From Zychaea mexicana (taxonomy: Eukaryota > Mucoromycota > Mucoromycetes > Mucorales > Lichtheimiaceae), in NCBI RefSeq assembly GCF_025766255.1, contig NW_026516814.1:1-64000 (forward strand): a stretch of 64,000 bases of DNA, read 5' to 3'. Below, piece by piece: positions 60,984-64,000 of this stretch. Within the stretch, counting starts at the first letter, position 1. Each line of letters opens with the position of its first letter. A program made the position numbers and the translations under genes. The notes under the pieces were generated by a model that saw only the letters and a program-made list of their open reading frames with translations, was not told the DNA's origin and did not search any database.

Positions 60984-61748
60984 TTTACAAAATGCTTTTT
61001 TTTAGTGAATGAGTAATTGGAATTAATTTCGAAGGGCAAGTCGATCGGCTCTTGCTCTCTTGACTCTCGCCGTTTTCTTTCCAGTGATTTCATTGGCTGT
61101 CTTGTACAACCCCGTGTTGGGGAGGGGGGCGCAAAAGGCGAAGCGGACTTTTGGGAAGTTGGAGGCTGTATGTAACACAACTATTCATCTGCAGCAACCA
61201 CAGCGTGAATCTGTGATAAATAAATTGCAAACATGGCGTCGGATGATAGTGTCAAAAAATGATTAAGCTGCTTCTGCACATAGCTGCTATGCGACAAGGG
61301 AAGGGTAAGGAGACCCTCATCCAGTTTTACAGAAACCAGACTCACACAGTGTTGTTTCACTGAGACATGTACGACAACAACACCGCTGCCTTTGATGCGA
61401 AGATGTGGGGGGGGGGCTTGAGGGGTGGCTGTCATTAGCGATAATTTCGCTTCTAAATGCTTCTGGCAACAAAGTATAAACAGTTCCACATCAAAGGATA
61501 CATACTTATGGTGCAAATCCAAGAACGCTCTACCCGCTTGCATGCAAGAACATACCCATTCAGCAAGGGCAAAACTACATCATAGGGGGGCTGCTGCTTT
61601 GGTTGGGTCAATGTCAGCCAATGAAACGAGCGGTGGTTACGTGACTTTGGGTTCCTCCGCCGCGCGTTCTGTTGTTGTATGATTTGTACTATTTTTTCTC
61701 TTCTATTTCTTTCTCTTCTTCTTTAACTTTCATATTCTTTTTTTTATC
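60984..61748. promoter_or_regulatory. Divergent promoter region between the bHLH gene and FKBP12
   Basis: 765 bp between two divergent starts. A 120-residue minus-strand open frame (61543-61181) lies within but shows no family resemblance. A G-run (61408-61417) and pyrimidine-rich DNA (61690-61745) just precede the FKBP12 ATG. Confidence 0.45.
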
Positions 61749-62343
61749 ATGGGTGTCGAGTAAGTTAGTTCCACAAATAGGGTGTGAAAGGCTGTGGGTT
61801 TTTTGTATCTCTTCATAAAACATGATCCTACTTGGATGTTCGCCATACTGATATGTTGTCCATCAATCACTTCCCTTTCTTCCAGTATTGAAACTACTCA
61901 GGCTGGCGATGGCCAGAACTTCCCCAAGCCCGGTCAGACCGTGTCTATGCACTACACCGGCACCTTGACCAACGGCCAGAAGTTCGATTCGTCCCGTGAC
62001 CGTGGCTCTCCTTTCGTCTGCCAAATCGGCGTTGGCAAGCTCATCAAGGGTTGGGATGAAGGTATGTAGTTGGGGTTTGTTATATACCAAAAAGAGTGCG
62101 ACCTGGCATATCCATGCGGAAAGGGAAGAACCTGTATTTCGTGGTGTCCGTATGCATATGCTGCTGGTTGCTTACAAAAACCTTCGATTATGCAAAAACA
62201 CAGGTGTTCCTCAAATGTCTGTTGGTCAAAGAGCCAAGCTTACCTGCACTCCCGACTACGCCTACGGTCCCCGTGGTGTTCCCGGTGTCATTCCTCCTAA
62301 CGCCACCCTTGTCTTTGACGTGGAGTTGATCAAGATTCATTAA
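61749..62343 (+). CDS. fkbA: FKBP12-type peptidyl-prolyl cis-trans isomerase (FK506/rapamycin target)
   Basis: Three exons (61749-61759, 61886-62061, 62204-62343) give 108 aa; the first exon is an 11-nt microexon encoding MGV plus part of a codon. Family hallmarks are all present: [61 protein letters not shown] and [14 protein letters not shown]. These include the aromatic and Asp residues that line the FK506/rapamycin pocket. The enzyme isomerises Xaa-Pro bonds and, bound to drug, blocks calcineurin or TOR. Codon use is strongly C/T-ending, as expected of a highly expressed gene. In Mucor, fkbA is the locus silenced in RNAi-based epimutants resistant to FK506 (established for that genus). 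Confidence 0.95.
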
Positions 62344-63149
62344 GCCTGAAAGATGAAGAAGCCTTTATACGACGGTGTATGAACTTGCAGAAAAATAAAG
62401 TAAAATCAAGGATGACACGCGTTATCCTTGCAGTAACATGATTGGGCTGGCAAGAAATTTTTTTCCACTGTGAAGTGAGCGGGGAATAATTTGGCTTGCA
62501 CACGTAGCAAAAAGCGATACTCACTGCTTCTCTGGGGAAGTGATCGGTTAGTAAAGCTTCGTTGTCTTCTGTAGAGCATCCATCATAAGGAAGCCAGGAG
62601 ACCTCGAAAGGGTTTATATTCTACATGTGCTGATATTCTTCACAACTTGCGGACGCGCGTCTTCACTTAATCAAACCAAAATCATAGCAACTAGAGGAAA
62701 GAGGCCCATATAGCGATGGGTGTATTTGCATGCATGTTCAAATGCAAAATCTATTAGTGAGTCTTCTACGTTGAAATTCTAAAAGTGGTACGGCGTCTTT
62801 CACGCAGATATAAAGCATCCCTCTAGCTTCTAAATTCTGCCTTTGTTTGACAACGAGAAATCCTGGGATGTACTAAGCAGTTGTGTGCTGCTGTTAGCTA
62901 GTGTTTGATGTTGTTATCTCTTGATCGTCCAGAGGAGGGTTGTCGGATGATATGTAGAAACGATAATACAAGTTCACCTATTCCTGATTCCTCCATTGGA
63001 AGTGGTTTGTTGGTTTCCTCGTCGATACTAGTGCAGTTATGTATCCTAGAGCAGATCGTTGAGGCGTTCTCGTCGCGAGTTCTTCCAGTTGTTGGACGCT
63101 TTTCGGAGAAGTGAACGCAAGAACTTGTGCTACATCTCGAACTTAAATT
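62344..63149. other. Intergenic or unresolved 5' part of the right-end gene
   Basis: Contains the FKBP12 3' UTR. A 68-codon open frame (62908-63114) could be an upstream exon of the right-end gene, but no donor-acceptor pair was convincing. Confidence 0.4.
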
Positions 63150-63866
63150 TAAAACTTGGTGCAAATACAGAACAAGGTGAATCATGCATTTGTTGCTCGG
63201 GCCATTCGGTACTGCTTGAACGTCTTTGATCAAGTCAAGACGTTACCTGTGTTGGTAGTGATCGGCATCGAAGGTTTCTCAAGCAAACAGTTTCGTGATT
63301 TCGCATTTGACAAAGCCGACAGCAATCCATTTTACACGCATTTCTGCCGATCGTGGGCGAAGCAAGTCCAAGTATACACTGCGGACTCCATTGCCAAACA
63401 CATTGACAGTTCACCAATGGATCTAATGATTGCATTGGCATATGTCCTTATCCTCCTAGAGAAAAACGTAAGGGTGCTTGATGAATATGACGACCCAACC
63501 ATCCAAGGTATCTACAAGACAGCCCTGAAGATTTTCTCCATCGAAAAAAACGTCAATACCTATTTGGCCTCACGCGCTGAGTCATTTTGTGATGCTATGG
63601 CCAGCCAGTTCGCGAAAACTCTCAAGTACGAAAAAGATTGCTCAGAGGAGTCCAGAAAAAGACTTCGTCAGTACGCGAAGATGGAATGGATTTCGCTCGA
63701 CAAATGAAACGTCAACATCTTTGCACAGAATCTCCAAGTGTTACGCCAATCAGAGCTACAAGTCCAGAGAAAGAAAGTGGAGATCTAACCTTCGTAACCA
63801 GCGAGAGAGCCCAATCATCTGGAAGGTTCAACTGGGCAGAATGCTATGAAAAGGGTAATGTTTAGC
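63150..63866 (+). pseudogene. Unidentified protein, possibly nuclease/transposase-like, with an apparent frameshift
   Basis: From an AG acceptor just before NKVNHAFVARAIRYCL the frame runs to ...LRQYAKMEWISLDK and stops at 63707. A second frame, one base away, continues as REDGMDFARQMKRQHL and ...SSGRFNWAECYEKG to 63866. A one-base shift near 63670-63680 would join them into a coherent, hydrophilic protein. The segment with KTLPVLVVIGIEGFSSKQF and CRSWAKQVQVY resembles, from memory, expanded uncharacterised protein families in Mucoromycota that have PD-(D/E)XK nuclease-like folds; this is a weak inference. The 5' end is unresolved. AATAAA near 63931 may mark the transcript end. Confidence 0.4.
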
Positions 63867-64000
63867 AGATATACCAGCCATATCAGCCTTAAGCAGGCAT
63901 TCTCTAGGAATACTCTGTAGCTTATATTACAATAAATGATTTCTCGCACTGCCAAAAACATATCCTAAAATTTGGTAGAGATTTGTAACTGATTGTCGTT

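Noticed and set aside
61181..61543. 120-codon minus-strand frame between the bHLH and FKBP12 genes
   Set aside because: No recognised motifs and it lies in a divergent promoter; kept as intergenic until transcript data exist.
1..64000. CRISPR array, operon or bacterial-type features
   Set aside because: No regularly spaced direct repeats; genes are intron-split and eukaryotic.

Overview
This window reads as a gene-rich piece of nuclear DNA from an early-diverging filamentous fungus, most likely a Mucoromycota/Mucorales species. The genes are split by many short GT-AG introns (about 50-150 nt). The gene set is fungal (TUP1 with its N-terminal tetramerisation domain, STN1, a PabA-PabB fusion, ATP18, NAP1, FKBP12). 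A RALGAPA-type Ral-GAP and a hAT/Tc1-mariner repertoire fit Mucoromycota rather than yeasts. The phylum call is inference; there is no rRNA or mitochondrial marker.

Layout. 1-9 kb: 5' part of a La-related (LARP1-like) gene (minus), STN1 (minus), ATP18 (plus), NAD(P)H-hydrate epimerase (plus), para-aminobenzoate synthase (minus). 9-15.2 kb: TUP1 corepressor (minus, 10 exons, one apparent frameshift between two WD40 blades) and a small multi-pass membrane protein (minus). 15.2-19.5 kb: long gene-poor stretch. 19.5-28.7 kb: secreted HEXXH metallopeptidase (plus), small helical protein (plus), F-box/RCC1 protein (plus), NAP1 histone chaperone (minus). 30.5-38.9 kb: one 25-exon gene for a 2137-residue Ral GTPase-activating protein alpha subunit (plus). 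39-42.8 kb: single C2H2-finger protein, glutaminyl-peptide cyclotransferase, single-pass PPxY membrane protein (all plus). 44.8-53.9 kb: a transposon nest. 56.8-58.3 kb: O-fucosyltransferase-like Golgi protein. 60-62.4 kb: INO4-like bHLH factor (minus) divergent from FKBP12 (plus). 63-64 kb: an unidentified, possibly degenerate ORF.

The most notable region is the transposon nest. A Tc1/mariner (IS630)-type element, with perfect 26-bp terminal inverted repeats and a TA duplication, has been hit twice. A 282-bp hAT-type MITE with a perfect 8-bp duplication lies inside it. A 4.38-kb hAT element with an open 722-residue transposase and a perfect 8-bp duplication sits inside the mariner's right terminal repeat. 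About 800 bp further right lies a foldback element (two 199-nt arms around a 75-nt loop, 11-bp duplication) that would give a long hairpin RNA if transcribed.

All exon-intron structures were worked out by eye from splice-site consensus, reading-frame phase and family similarity recalled from knowledge. No alignment or database search was run.
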